In this document: piece by piece, positions 53,203-61,308 of the stretch | Layout: each line of letters opens with the position of its first letter | How positions within the stretch are numbered: position 1 is the stretch's first letter | Source of the DNA: Flavobacterium sp. LC2016-01 | Lineage (GTDB): Bacteria > Bacteroidota > Bacteroidia > Flavobacteriales > Flavobacteriaceae | Assembly: GCF_009711135.1 (NCBI RefSeq) | Contig: NZ_WMIC01000004.1 | Span: 124,001-188,000 of the forward strand | Reading direction: 5' to 3' | DNA: 64,000 nucleotides | Translations under genes and position numbers: made by a program | Notes under the pieces: generated by a model | What the model was told of the DNA's origin: nothing | Database searches by the model: none | Seen by the model: the letters and a program-made list of their open reading frames with translations, nothing else

Positions 53203-54321
53203 ATGAAAAACGAATTTAAAAAAGGTTTTTATTTTAAGTCGTACGAAGCCCCGTTTCAGTCTCCGTTTGAAAAGCTTTTTGGTATTTTTAAAGAGCTTAT
53301 CACCCATACTTCGGGTGATTTTGACGAAGCGATCGACTGGCTCCGTGAATTGGATAAAGAATATAAACTTACCGACGAGAACTACACAATTGATGATTTT
53401 ATTGAAGATTTAAAAAAGAAAGGTTACATAAAAGACGAAGTCAAACAAGACGGCTCGAATGGTTTTGGAATTACTGCAAAAACAGAACGTGCGATTCGCC
53501 AGCAGGCTTTAGATCAGATTTTTGGAAATCTAAAACGCTCCGGAAACGGAAACCACAAAACAAAACATGCCGGAAATGGAGATGAACATACCGGAGAATT
53601 TCGCGAATTTAACTTTGGCGATGGTCTAGAACGAATTTCATTGACAGAAAGTCTTCGAAATGCTCAAATTAATAATGGCGTAGAAAGTTTTATGCTGACC
53701 GAAAATGATTTGGTTGTCGAAGAAACGCAGTACAAAGCACAAATGAGTACCGTTTTGATGATCGATATCAGCCACAGTATGATTTTGTACGGAGAAGACA
53801 GAATTACTCCGGCAAAGAAAGTTGCAATGGCTTTGGCGGAATTAATCACAACGCGCTATCCAAAAGATACACTTGATATTTTAGTTTTCGGAAATGACGC
53901 CTGGACAATCCCAATTAAAGATTTGCCTTATCTGCAAGTAGGTCCTTATCATACCAATACGGTTGCCGGACTTCAATTAGCAATGGATATTTTGCGAAGA
54001 AAACGGAATACCAACAAACAGATTTTCATGATTACCGATGGAAAGCCAAGCTGTGTACGCGAGCGCGATGGTTCGTATTATATGAACAGCAACGGTCTTG
54101 ATGAGTATATTGTAGACAAATGTTATACACAGGCACAGCAAGCTAGAAAATTACACATTCCGATTACGACTTTCATGATTGCAAACGATCCCTATTTACA
54201 GCGATTTGTGAATCATTTTACAGAAGCCAATCAAGGAAAAGCATTTTATACCGGAATAAAAGGTCTCGGTGAAATGATTTTTGAAGATTATGAAACGAAT
54301 AGGAAGAAGAGAATTAAATAA
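53203..54321 (+). CDS. VWA-domain protein, partner of a MoxR-type ATPase
   Basis: 372 residues. The last 200 form a von Willebrand factor A domain. The metal-ion site DISHSMILYGEDR near 188 has the DxSxS pattern, ITDGKPSC near 283 provides a later Asp, and the region after LDILVFGNDAW is typical. The first 180 residues are a helical extension (AIDWLRELDKEYKLTDENYT). VWA proteins of this type act with the AAA ATPase encoded 155 bases downstream as a chaperone-like pair. Confidence 0.88.
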   Translation: MKNEFKKGFYFKSYEAPFQSPFEKLFGIFKELITHTSGDFDEAIDWLRELDKEYKLTDENYTIDDFIEDLKKKGYIKDEVKQDGSNGFGITAKTERAIRQQALDQIFGNLKRSGNGNHKTKHAGNGDEHTGEFREFNFGDGLERISLTESLRNAQINNGVESFMLTENDLVVEETQYKAQMSTVLMIDISHSMILYGEDRITPAKKVAMALAELITTRYPKDTLDILVFGNDAWTIPIKDLPYLQVGPYHTNTVAGLQLAMDILRRKRNTNKQIFMITDGKPSCVRERDGSYYMNSNGLDEYIVDKCYTQAQQARKLHIPITTFMIANDPYLQRFVNHFTEANQGKAFYTGIKGLGEMIFEDYETNRKKRIK

Positions 54322-54325
54322 AGGT

Positions 54326-54404
54326 TCTAAGTTGCTAAGATTCTAAGAGGCTAAGGTTTCTTTTGGCACGTACCAAAATCGTAGAGACGCACAGCAGTGC
54401 GTCT
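54326..54404. repeat. Small intergenic repeats and hairpins
   Basis: The gap between the VWA and AAA genes holds 'CTAAG'-type direct repeats (TTCTAAGTTGCTAAGATTC), a hairpin TTTTGG/CCAAAA (54361-54378) and AGACGCAC/GTGCGTCT (54385-54404). These are intergenic repeat families common in Flavobacterium. Confidence 0.6.
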
Positions 54405-54476
54405 AACACAAAGTATGACGCAACGTTTATTATCTGCAAAAAATAAAACAATAACACAATCGATATTTCAATAAAA

Positions 54477-55940
54477 ATGGAAATAACTACTATAAAAACA
54501 TTAGGCCAATTAAAAGCCTCGGGATATAAAAGCATCAGTATAAAAGATGAATTGCGAAATAATCTTCGCGAAAAAATAAAATCAGGAAAACCTGTTTTTG
54601 AAGGCGTTCACGGTTTTGAAAATACCGTTATTCCCGAATTAGAACGTGCGATTCTTTCTCGTCACAATATCAATTTATTAGGGCTCCGCGGACAAGCCAA
54701 AACACGTTTGGCGCGTAAAATGGTCGAATTATTAGATGAATATATTCCGTATGTTTCTGGTTCAGAAATTAATGATGATCCACTAAATCCGATTTCACGT
54801 TTTGCCAAAGATTTAATTGATGAAAAAGGCGATGAAACTCCAATTTCTTGGCTGCACAGAAACGAGCGTTTCTTCGAAAAACTAGCAACACCAGATGTTA
54901 CGGTAGCCGATTTAATTGGTGACGTTGATCCAATAAAAGCAGCAAATTTAAAATTATCATATGCTGATGACCGCGTAATTCATTTCGGAATGATTCCGAG
55001 AGCAAATAGAAGCATTTTTGTTATCAATGAATTACCAGATTTACAAGCCAGAATTCAGGTTGCGCTTTTTAATATCTTGCAGGAAGGCGACATTCAAATT
55101 AGAGGCTTTAAATTGAGAATGCCTCTCGATATGCAGTTCATTTTTACAGCAAATCCGGAAGATTATACGAACAGAGGAAGTATTGTAACACCTCTAAAAG
55201 ATAGAATTGGTTCACAAATCTTGACGCATTATCCTGAAACAGTTGAAATAGCAAGAACAATTACTGAACAGGAAGCAAAATTGGACGAAAATCAAAGCGA
55301 TATTGTTTATGTACCAAGTTTGGCAAGAGATATTTTAGAGCAAATTAGTTTTGAGGCCCGCGAAAGTGAATATATCGATAATAAAAGCGGTGTAAGTGCC
55401 AGAATGAGTATTACAGCTTTTGAGAATTTAATAAGTACCGCAGAACGACGCGCATTAAAATCGGGAGTGGATAAAACAGTTTTGAGACTATCCGATTTTA
55501 TGGGAATTATTCCGGCGATTACCGGAAAAGTCGAATTGGTTTATGAAGGAGAGCAGGAGGGAGCGGCTGTTGTAGCGCAGTATTTAATTGGCTCAGCAAT
55601 CAGAACTTTGTTTCCGACACTTTTCCCTAAAATAGAGAAATTAGAAAAACCAGGAGAAAAAACACCTTATTCTGATTTAATAGAATGGTTTTTTGCGGAA
55701 AGCGGTTTTGAATTATTAGATGATGCATCAGACGCAGCATACCAAGGAATTTTAGACGAAGTTACACCGTTAGATATTCTGCTTAAAAAATATCAGCCTG
55801 AATTGGATAAAAAAGATCAATATTTTGTGAAAGAATTTGTTTTATGGGCTTTAGTCGAATATAAAAAACTGAGCAAAGACCGTTTTGCAACCGGACATCA
55901 GTTTAAAGATATGTACGGAAGTTATATTAGTAAATTGTAG
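54477..55940 (+). CDS. MoxR-type AAA+ ATPase (magnesium-chelatase-like)
   Basis: 487 residues. AAA module: Walker A-like LLGLRGQAKTRLARKMVE near 68-85, Walker B-like IFVINELPDLQARIQVALFN near 180-200, sensor 1 FIFTANPEDYTNRGSIVTPLKDRIGSQ near 220. Walker A reads GLRGQAKT and not the usual GxxGxGKT, with Ala in place of the last Gly. The C-terminal part has the MoxR lid (SGVSARMSITAFENLISTAE near 305). With the VWA gene it forms a MoxR-VWA pair involved in protein or metal-complex assembly; the target is unknown. Confidence 0.88.
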   Translation: MEITTIKTLGQLKASGYKSISIKDELRNNLREKIKSGKPVFEGVHGFENTVIPELERAILSRHNINLLGLRGQAKTRLARKMVELLDEYIPYVSGSEINDDPLNPISRFAKDLIDEKGDETPISWLHRNERFFEKLATPDVTVADLIGDVDPIKAANLKLSYADDRVIHFGMIPRANRSIFVINELPDLQARIQVALFNILQEGDIQIRGFKLRMPLDMQFIFTANPEDYTNRGSIVTPLKDRIGSQILTHYPETVEIARTITEQEAKLDENQSDIVYVPSLARDILEQISFEARESEYIDNKSGVSARMSITAFENLISTAERRALKSGVDKTVLRLSDFMGIIPAITGKVELVYEGEQEGAAVVAQYLIGSAIRTLFPTLFPKIEKLEKPGEKTPYSDLIEWFFAESGFELLDDASDAAYQGILDEVTPLDILLKKYQPELDKKDQYFVKEFVLWALVEYKKLSKDRFATGHQFKDMYGSYISKL

Positions 55941-55969
55941 ATAATTATAAATTGATAATTGTAATTCTT

Positions 55970-56001
55970 AAACCCGACAGGTTTTAAAACCTGTCGGGTT
56001 T
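55970..56001. terminator. Perfect palindromic terminator
   Basis: The 32-bp palindrome begins AAACCCGACAGGTTTT and ends in the inverted form, followed by TTTATTT. It lies just after the AAA gene. The same 'CCCGACAGG' palindrome is a recurrent Flavobacterium element. Confidence 0.8.
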
Positions 56002-56088
56002 TTATTTATTTAAAAATAAACCAATTACCAATTTTAATTAGTCTACCTTGCCACGTTGGCTGTATTTGCAGTTTTTCCCAAAAAAGAA

Positions 56089-56682
56089 ATGGATGATAGT
56101 TTCGAAGACTTAATAGCAAGTTATATAGAGAATAAAATTGGAATATCAGAACGTTTTATGAGTGATGCTTTAGCAGATAATCTCAAACAAAATTTAATCA
56201 ATTTAAATAATGAAAGCCTGCTATTGACAGCAGGAATAGGGAATTCTGAGAAGTTTGCCCTAGACGGAACCATTAGAAAGGATGTAATTTACTGGCTGGA
56301 TAAAAAGCATAATAATGTTTTCGAAAATGAGTTTTTTGACATAATTGATGCTTTCGTACTCTATTTAAACGAAAGTTGTTTTGCCGGAATTACGGGTTAC
56401 GAGTTTCATTATTCTTTATACGAAAAAGGCGATTTTTATTTGAAACATCTCGATCAATTCAAAAATAATTCGAGCCGTAAATACTCAATGATCAGTTATC
56501 TGAATAGTAATTGGAAAGAAAGTGATGGCGGAGAATTAATGATTCACCAAAACAAAAGTCAGCAGAAAATTTCGCCAGTTCAAGGCAAAACGGTTTTCTT
56601 TAAAAGTAATGAATTGGTTCATGAAGTATTAGTGACTCAAAATACCCGAATGAGCATTACCGGCTGGTTAAAAAGTGATTAA
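56089..56682 (+). CDS. 2-oxoglutarate/Fe(II)-dependent oxygenase (P4H type)
   Basis: 197 residues from ATG 56089 (an upstream TTG at 56056 adds 11 residues and is less likely). HYSLYEKGDFYLKHLDQF near 112-128 supplies the H-x-D pair, DGGELMIH near 150 is the central strand and ELVHEVLVTQNTRMSITGWL near 178-195 gives the distal His and the 2OG-binding Arg. That is the complete set for the family. The substrate is unknown; protein or small-molecule hydroxylation is possible. Confidence 0.83.
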   Translation: MDDSFEDLIASYIENKIGISERFMSDALADNLKQNLINLNNESLLLTAGIGNSEKFALDGTIRKDVIYWLDKKHNNVFENEFFDIIDAFVLYLNESCFAGITGYEFHYSLYEKGDFYLKHLDQFKNNSSRKYSMISYLNSNWKESDGGELMIHQNKSQQKISPVQGKTVFFKSNELVHEVLVTQNTRMSITGWLKSD

Positions 56683-56738
56683 ATTTTTCACATTAAAATA
56701 TCTAAATAACTATTTTTGATTTCAAATAAGGAGTTAAA

Positions 56739-57119
56739 ATGACTAGTAAATATATTTTAAAGCTTAATAATGAAATTATTGGTTATACAAAATTTGAATT
56801 TTCTGATGTTCCAATGGGAGTAATTCATGGAAAACTTATATTGGAAGGAATTGAATCTCCCTATAATTTTTTTAAAGACCATTGTACTAAATTTGATGTT
56901 CATATAAATTCAGATTATCTCGAAGATGAATTTATTGCTACTGTTATAATACCTCAATTAGAAGTATTTCTAGAAAATGGTGAAAAGTTGAAAGGCTGGG
57001 GCGGATCAATTTCTGGCCTTGGAAAAGATGATTTTGAAATCCAATTTTGTGGAATTACTTCTGAAGTAATGCAAACCGTATTTAATCACCATTTTGTGAA
57101 ATATTATAGTGAAGAATAA
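56739..57119 (+). CDS. Conserved-looking protein, unknown
   Basis: 126 residues with a beta-rich look (KYILKLNNEIIGYTKFEFSD, PMGVIHGKLILEGI). No signal or membrane segment. No family recognised. It stands alone, 46 bases before the DMT transporter gene with its own promoter. Confidence 0.65.
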   Translation: MTSKYILKLNNEIIGYTKFEFSDVPMGVIHGKLILEGIESPYNFFKDHCTKFDVHINSDYLEDEFIATVIIPQLEVFLENGEKLKGWGGSISGLGKDDFEIQFCGITSEVMQTVFNHHFVKYYSEE

Positions 57120-57139
57120 AACTTCATATAGATAAACCT

Positions 57140-57147
57140 TATTTTTG
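57140..57147 (+). promoter_or_regulatory. -7 element for the DMT transporter gene
   Basis: TATTTTTG, 17 bases before the ATG, followed by CA; fits TAnnTTTG. Confidence 0.5.
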
Positions 57148-57164
57148 CAGTCAAAATTCAATTT

Positions 57165-58019
57165 ATGTTATTTCTAGTTTTAAGTATTCTATGCAGTGTT
57201 ACAGTTGGTGTAATTTTTAAAATAACCCGAAAATACAATGCTGATTCTGTTCAAATTATTACTTTCAATTATTTAATGGCATTGATATTATGCTATTTTA
57301 CTTTTAGCCCAGATAGTACTGCAGTTCATACAGATGCACCTTGGAACATATATATTGCAGTTGGTGTTTTGCTTCCAATAGTTTTTCTGTTTTTGTTTTC
57401 TTCTATAAAACATATGGGAATCGTAAAAACCGATGCTGCACAGCGATTGTCTCTTTTTATTCCAATAATTGCTGCTTGGCTAATTTTTAAAGAAGAATTC
57501 AACTCGTATAAAGTCATTGGCTTGATAATAGGGTTTATAGCGCTTTTATTCATCTTAAAAAAGCAAACCGGAAACGATCAGAACAAATGGATTTATCCGT
57601 TTATTGTTTTTTTAGGGTTTGGAATTATAGATATACTTTTTAAACAAATTGCTCTTTATACAATTTTGCCTTACACAACTTCTTTATTTGTTGTTTTTAA
57701 TATTGCGTTGGCAGTTTCTCTTATAATTGTGATTTATCATTTAGTCCAAAAGAAAGCAAAGCTTCAGTCAAAAAATATATTATTTGGTGCTTTGGTGGGA
57801 ATCTTCAATTTCGGAAATATATTATTTTATTTAAAAGCGCATAAAGCATTTTCTGAAAATCCATCAACAGTTTTTGCCGGAATGAATATTGGCGTTATTG
57901 TTTTAGGAAGTCTTGTTGGTCTGCTTTTTTTCAAGGAAAAACTCTCCAAAATTAACTTCGCGGGTATCTTTTTAGCGCTAATTGCTATAGTTTTTATTGT
58001 TTTTTCACAATTAAACTAA
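57165..58019 (+). CDS. DMT/EamA-type transporter
   Basis: 284 residues with about ten hydrophobic helices in two EamA-like halves. The first half has IITFNYLMALILCYFTFSP and VIGLIIGFIALLFIL, the second IYPFIVFLGFGIIDILFKQ and FAGMNIGVIVLGSLVGLLFF. Small-molecule export or uptake; substrate unknown. Confidence 0.85.
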   Translation: MLFLVLSILCSVTVGVIFKITRKYNADSVQIITFNYLMALILCYFTFSPDSTAVHTDAPWNIYIAVGVLLPIVFLFLFSSIKHMGIVKTDAAQRLSLFIPIIAAWLIFKEEFNSYKVIGLIIGFIALLFILKKQTGNDQNKWIYPFIVFLGFGIIDILFKQIALYTILPYTTSLFVVFNIALAVSLIIVIYHLVQKKAKLQSKNILFGALVGIFNFGNILFYLKAHKAFSENPSTVFAGMNIGVIVLGSLVGLLFFKEKLSKINFAGIFLALIAIVFIVFSQLN

Positions 58020-58125
58020 ATTTTTTTAATACTATAAAACCTTAATTTACAGCTGTTTTTGAATTATTCAGAAAAGTTTTTAAAATTAACTCGACTAATT
58101 CGATAGAATTTATAAAATATATTTA

Positions 58126-58133
58126 TAAATTTG
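58126..58133 (+). promoter_or_regulatory. -7 element for the leader of gdhA
   Basis: TAAATTTG ends 8 bases before the short ORF at 58142, so that ORF would be on a nearly leaderless transcript. Confidence 0.45.
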
Positions 58134-58141
58134 TCCTAACA

Positions 58142-58228
58142 ATGAAAAACTATATTCTAAATATCATCCCGTTTATGTACAGCTTGACGATGTGCTGTAT
58201 GTTAAACCATGCGATGAAATGGCGTTAA
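58142..58228 (+). CDS. Short leader ORF 1 (28 codons)
   Basis: MKNYILNIIPFMYSLTMCC... and ending WR. It is hydrophobic with two adjacent Cys near 18-19. It sits 9 bases after a TAnnTTTG box and 33 bases before a strong terminator (58262), with glutamate dehydrogenase downstream. The layout is that of a leader peptide/attenuator. Whether it is translated is not shown. Confidence 0.45.
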   Translation: MKNYILNIIPFMYSLTMCCMLNHAMKWR

Positions 58229-58261
58229 TAGAGAAAGTACTTGTTAGTTATTTTTTTTTTT

Positions 58262-58296
58262 AGCCTTTCATGCACCAATGAAAGGCTTTTTTTTAG
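58262..58296 (+). terminator. Intrinsic terminator/attenuator in the gdhA leader
   Basis: A 10-bp stem AGCCTTTCAT/ATGAAAGGCT (58262-58271 with 58278-58287), loop GCACCA, then T8. A T-run also precedes the stem. It lies between two short ORFs and 170 bases before gdhA, so either it ends the first leader transcript or its readthrough controls gdhA. Confidence 0.85.
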
Positions 58297-58343
58297 AACT
58301 GTTAATAACCTATTATATGAGATCAAATAGAAATACAAATATT

Positions 58344-58418
58344 ATGATGCATTGCTGTCTGATGAAAATTCCGTGTTGTACTTGCAGTTACTGCCGAATT
58401 TATTTCACGATACAATAA
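58344..58418 (+). CDS. Short Cys-rich leader ORF 2 (24 codons)
   Basis: 24 codons with six Cys, including CC near residues 4-5 and CCTCSYC at 11-17, ending before gdhA by 47 bases. Two in-frame ATGs at 58344 and 58347. The strong Cys bias suggests a Cys-sensing leader peptide. It could also be a chance ORF. Confidence 0.45.
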   Translation: MMHCCLMKIPCCTCSYCRIYFTIQ

Positions 58419-58465
58419 TGCGATGTTCCCAAATCAAATAAACTAAATAATTAAAGTATAAAACT

Positions 58466-59752
58466 ATGAGTTCAGAAATTATAAAACAGAATCCGTTTCA
58501 ATCGATGATTGATCGTTTTAATATAGCAGCCGACATTCTTAATTTAGATGAATCATTAAGGCTGAAACTGCAGCGTCCTGAAAAACAAATTGTGGTCAAT
58601 TTTTCGATTACATTAGATAATGGAAAAGAGCAGAATTTTGAAGGATACCGCGTGATTCATAATACGGCATTAGGTCCATCAAAAGGTGGAATCAGGTATG
58701 ATACCGCAGTAAATCTTGATGAAGTCAAAGCGCTTGCCGCGTGGATGACCTGGAAATCTGCCGTGACCGGAATTCCTTTTGGAGGAGCAAAAGGCGGTAT
58801 TATTTGTGATCCTAGAACGCTTTCTAAAACAGAATTAGAAAGAATTACAAGAGCGTATACAAAAGCGTTAGCAGATATTTTTGGACCAGAAAAAGATGTT
58901 CCTGCACCAGATATGGGAACTGGGCCTGACGAAATGGGCTGGCTGATGGATGAATTTTCGATAGTTCACGGAAAAACAATTCACGCTGTTGTAACCGGAA
59001 AACACTTGCATTCAGGCGGCTCTTTAGGAAGGGTAGAAGCAACGGGAAGAGGTGTGAGCATTATTACATTATTGGCACTTCAAAAATTAAAATTAAGACC
59101 CGCGAGATCAACAGTTGCGATTCAAGGTTTTGGAAATGTTGGTCTGCATTCGGCCTTATTTTTATTCGAAAAAGGATTAAAAGTTGTTGCTGTAAGTGAT
59201 GTTTCGGAAGCGTTTTATAATCCTGAAGGCATCAATATTCCAGAATTGATTTTATATTATAATTTGAATAACAAAAGCATAAAAGGATATCCAAATTCGG
59301 TTGCTATTAAGCATGAAGAATTATTGCTTTTAGATGTTGATGTCCTAATTCCGGCGGCAAAAGAAGATGTAATCACGCAGAAAAATGCGGCCGCTATTCG
59401 TGCCAAAATTATTGTAGAAGGCGCAAACGGACCTGTTTCATCTGATGCTGATAAAATTTTGCATGAAAATAATGTTCTGGTTGTTCCAGATATTTTAGCA
59501 AATGCCGGCGGTGTTACAGTTTCTTATTTTGAGTGGCTTCAGAATTCACTTTTAGAATCTTGGAGAATTCATCAGATCAATAAGCGTTTAGAAGATATTT
59601 TAGAAAAAGGTTTTGAAACTGTTTTTAGAACGGCTTTAAAACATAATGTTACACCAAGAATTGCGGCTTACATTCTTGCTTTGCAAAAAGTAGCAGATAC
59701 GCAGTCTGTTAAAGAAGTAGCTTTAGAAGCTCCAAAATTCAAACAAAATTAG
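58466..59752 (+). CDS. gdhA: Glutamate (Glu/Leu/Phe/Val-type) dehydrogenase
   Basis: 428 residues. Substrate/catalytic region: NTALGPSKGGIRYD near 68-80, FGGAKGGI near 105-112 with the catalytic Lys, PAPDMGTGPDEMGW near 140. NAD(P)-binding fold: VAIQGFGNVGLHSALFLFEKG near 215. The C-terminal part contains ILANAGGVTVSYFEWLQN. It makes glutamate from 2-oxoglutarate and ammonia or the reverse. The leader upstream holds two short ORFs and a terminator, so attenuation by translation is possible. Confidence 0.94.
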   Translation: MSSEIIKQNPFQSMIDRFNIAADILNLDESLRLKLQRPEKQIVVNFSITLDNGKEQNFEGYRVIHNTALGPSKGGIRYDTAVNLDEVKALAAWMTWKSAVTGIPFGGAKGGIICDPRTLSKTELERITRAYTKALADIFGPEKDVPAPDMGTGPDEMGWLMDEFSIVHGKTIHAVVTGKHLHSGGSLGRVEATGRGVSIITLLALQKLKLRPARSTVAIQGFGNVGLHSALFLFEKGLKVVAVSDVSEAFYNPEGINIPELILYYNLNNKSIKGYPNSVAIKHEELLLLDVDVLIPAAKEDVITQKNAAAIRAKIIVEGANGPVSSDADKILHENNVLVVPDILANAGGVTVSYFEWLQNSLLESWRIHQINKRLEDILEKGFETVFRTALKHNVTPRIAAYILALQKVADTQSVKEVALEAPKFKQN

Positions 59753-59903
59753 AAATGGGTTCTATAAAAGATAAAGATCATTTTCGAAAGTTACTATCAT
59801 TTTGAAAAAGTAAAAAATGAGATGATTTTTGTAAATATCTTTATCTTTAATTTTATAACGAATTGTATTTTAGTTTTATAAGAATAAAAAGAAATTTAAA
59901 AAA

Positions 59904-61127
59904 ATGGAACACATTAATTTTCTTGCTTTCGCAATGCCTGCTTTTTTTCTGTTTTTGTTTTTAGAATATAAGTTGGCGCAGCACAAAAAAAGACCAGAAA
60001 TTTTTAACTACGAAAGTTCAGTTTCAAATATTAGTATTGGTATTGCAGAGCGTTTAATTAATTTATTTATTGCAGCTAGTTTTTATCAGCTGTATTATTT
60101 TATTTATAACAATTACAGGCTTTTTGATATTCCGAGTAATGTATTTGTTTGGCTGGCGCTTATTCTCGCAACAGATTTCGTTTGGTACTGGTACCATCGA
60201 TTGGGACATGAGGTCAACTTTTTCTGGGCAGCACACATTGTGCACCATCACAGCGAGGAATTTAATTTCACAGCAGCAGCCAGAATTACCACTTTTCAAG
60301 CAATAGTCAGAACTGGTTTTTGGTGTATACTTCCTTTTGTTGGCTTTCATCCGGGAATGGTTATTACCATGCTGATTGTACATGGAGCTTATTCATTTTT
60401 TACGCATACACAGGTTATTGGCCGAATAAAATGGCTGGAATATGTTTTTGTAACGCCTTCTGTTCATGGCGTACATCACGCTTCTGACGAAAAATATCTG
60501 GATAAAAACTATGGTGATATGTTTACGTTTTGGGATCGTATTTTTGGAACTTTTCAGGAAGAAGAAGAAAAACCTAAATACGGTTTGACACATCCGTTAA
60601 AAAGCTATAGTTTTCTTTGGCAGCATTTTCATTATTATTTTGAAATTTATGAACTATGGAAACGCTCAAAAGGTTTTAAAGCGCGCTGGAAAGCCGTTTT
60701 TGGAAGTCCCGCGCATATGGATCAGGACATTCGGCCAACATTAGAAAAACGTTTTTTACAGGATAAAAGCAATCCGCATCAGCGTCTTCGATTTCGTAAT
60801 TATCTTTACATTCAACTCGGAATCTGTACTTTAATTTTAACTGCTTTTACTTATTATTTTGATTTGTTAAGTACACTCGACAAAGTTTTTGTTTTGTCAG
60901 TTATCATAATTACACTAATCAATTGCGGCGCATTGCTAGAACAGCGAAAATGGATTTATTACCTGGAGTATGCCCGAATTTTTATGATTACAACTTTCTT
61001 TTTGTATGAAGAGAATTTGACGGTGTTTTTCTTTATTCCGCTTGCTGTGATGATTTTTGCTGAGCAATTGTTTTCGCTAAGCAAATATTATCAAAATATG
61101 ATTTTGCAGTTAGAGACAGTTGAATAG
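59904..61127 (+). CDS. Sterol desaturase/fatty acid hydroxylase-family membrane enzyme
   Basis: 407 residues. Several membrane helices and the di-iron His boxes: HRLGHEVNFFWAAHIVHHHS near 96-115 and HGVHHASDEKYLDKNYGD near 190-206, plus a further His near 165-170 (HTQVIGRIKW). The C-terminal 130 residues are an additional membrane part with three helices. The substrate is unknown; a lipid is likely. Convergent to the DUF6377 gene. Confidence 0.88.
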   Translation: MEHINFLAFAMPAFFLFLFLEYKLAQHKKRPEIFNYESSVSNISIGIAERLINLFIAASFYQLYYFIYNNYRLFDIPSNVFVWLALILATDFVWYWYHRLGHEVNFFWAAHIVHHHSEEFNFTAAARITTFQAIVRTGFWCILPFVGFHPGMVITMLIVHGAYSFFTHTQVIGRIKWLEYVFVTPSVHGVHHASDEKYLDKNYGDMFTFWDRIFGTFQEEEEKPKYGLTHPLKSYSFLWQHFHYYFEIYELWKRSKGFKARWKAVFGSPAHMDQDIRPTLEKRFLQDKSNPHQRLRFRNYLYIQLGICTLILTAFTYYFDLLSTLDKVFVLSVIIITLINCGALLEQRKWIYYLEYARIFMITTFFLYEENLTVFFFIPLAVMIFAEQLFSLSKYYQNMILQLETVE

Positions 61128-61150
61128 AAAATGATTTTTTAAGATTTAGT

Positions 61151-61252
61151 TTGTCATTCCGAGGAACGAGGAATCTCCGCAAGTAACTCCTCAAAGAGAA
61201 TCCAATCTTTGTAGAGCTTCTCGCGGAGATTCCTCGTTCCTCGGAATGACAA
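61151..61252. repeat. 102-bp palindromic repeat with 30-bp perfect arms
   Basis: Arms 61151-61180 and 61223-61252 are perfect inverted repeats containing TTGTCATTCCGAGGAACGAG and GAATCTCCGC, with a 42-base centre. This is a repeat type frequent in Flavobacterium genomes, likely a miniature repeat without coding capacity. It lies between two convergent genes. Confidence 0.88.
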
Positions 61253-61266
61253 GATTGCGTAAAAAA

Positions 61267-61308
61267 CTTAGAATCTTAGTCCCTTAGAACCTTAGTATCT
61301 CAGGACCT
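61267..61308. repeat. Short CTTAG-type direct repeats
   Basis: Repeats of CTTAG(A/T) with 9-12 base spacing (CTTAGAATC, CTTAGTCC, CTTAGAACC, CTTAGTATC, CCTTAG) directly beside the 102-bp palindrome and before the DUF6377 stop codon. Confidence 0.6.
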
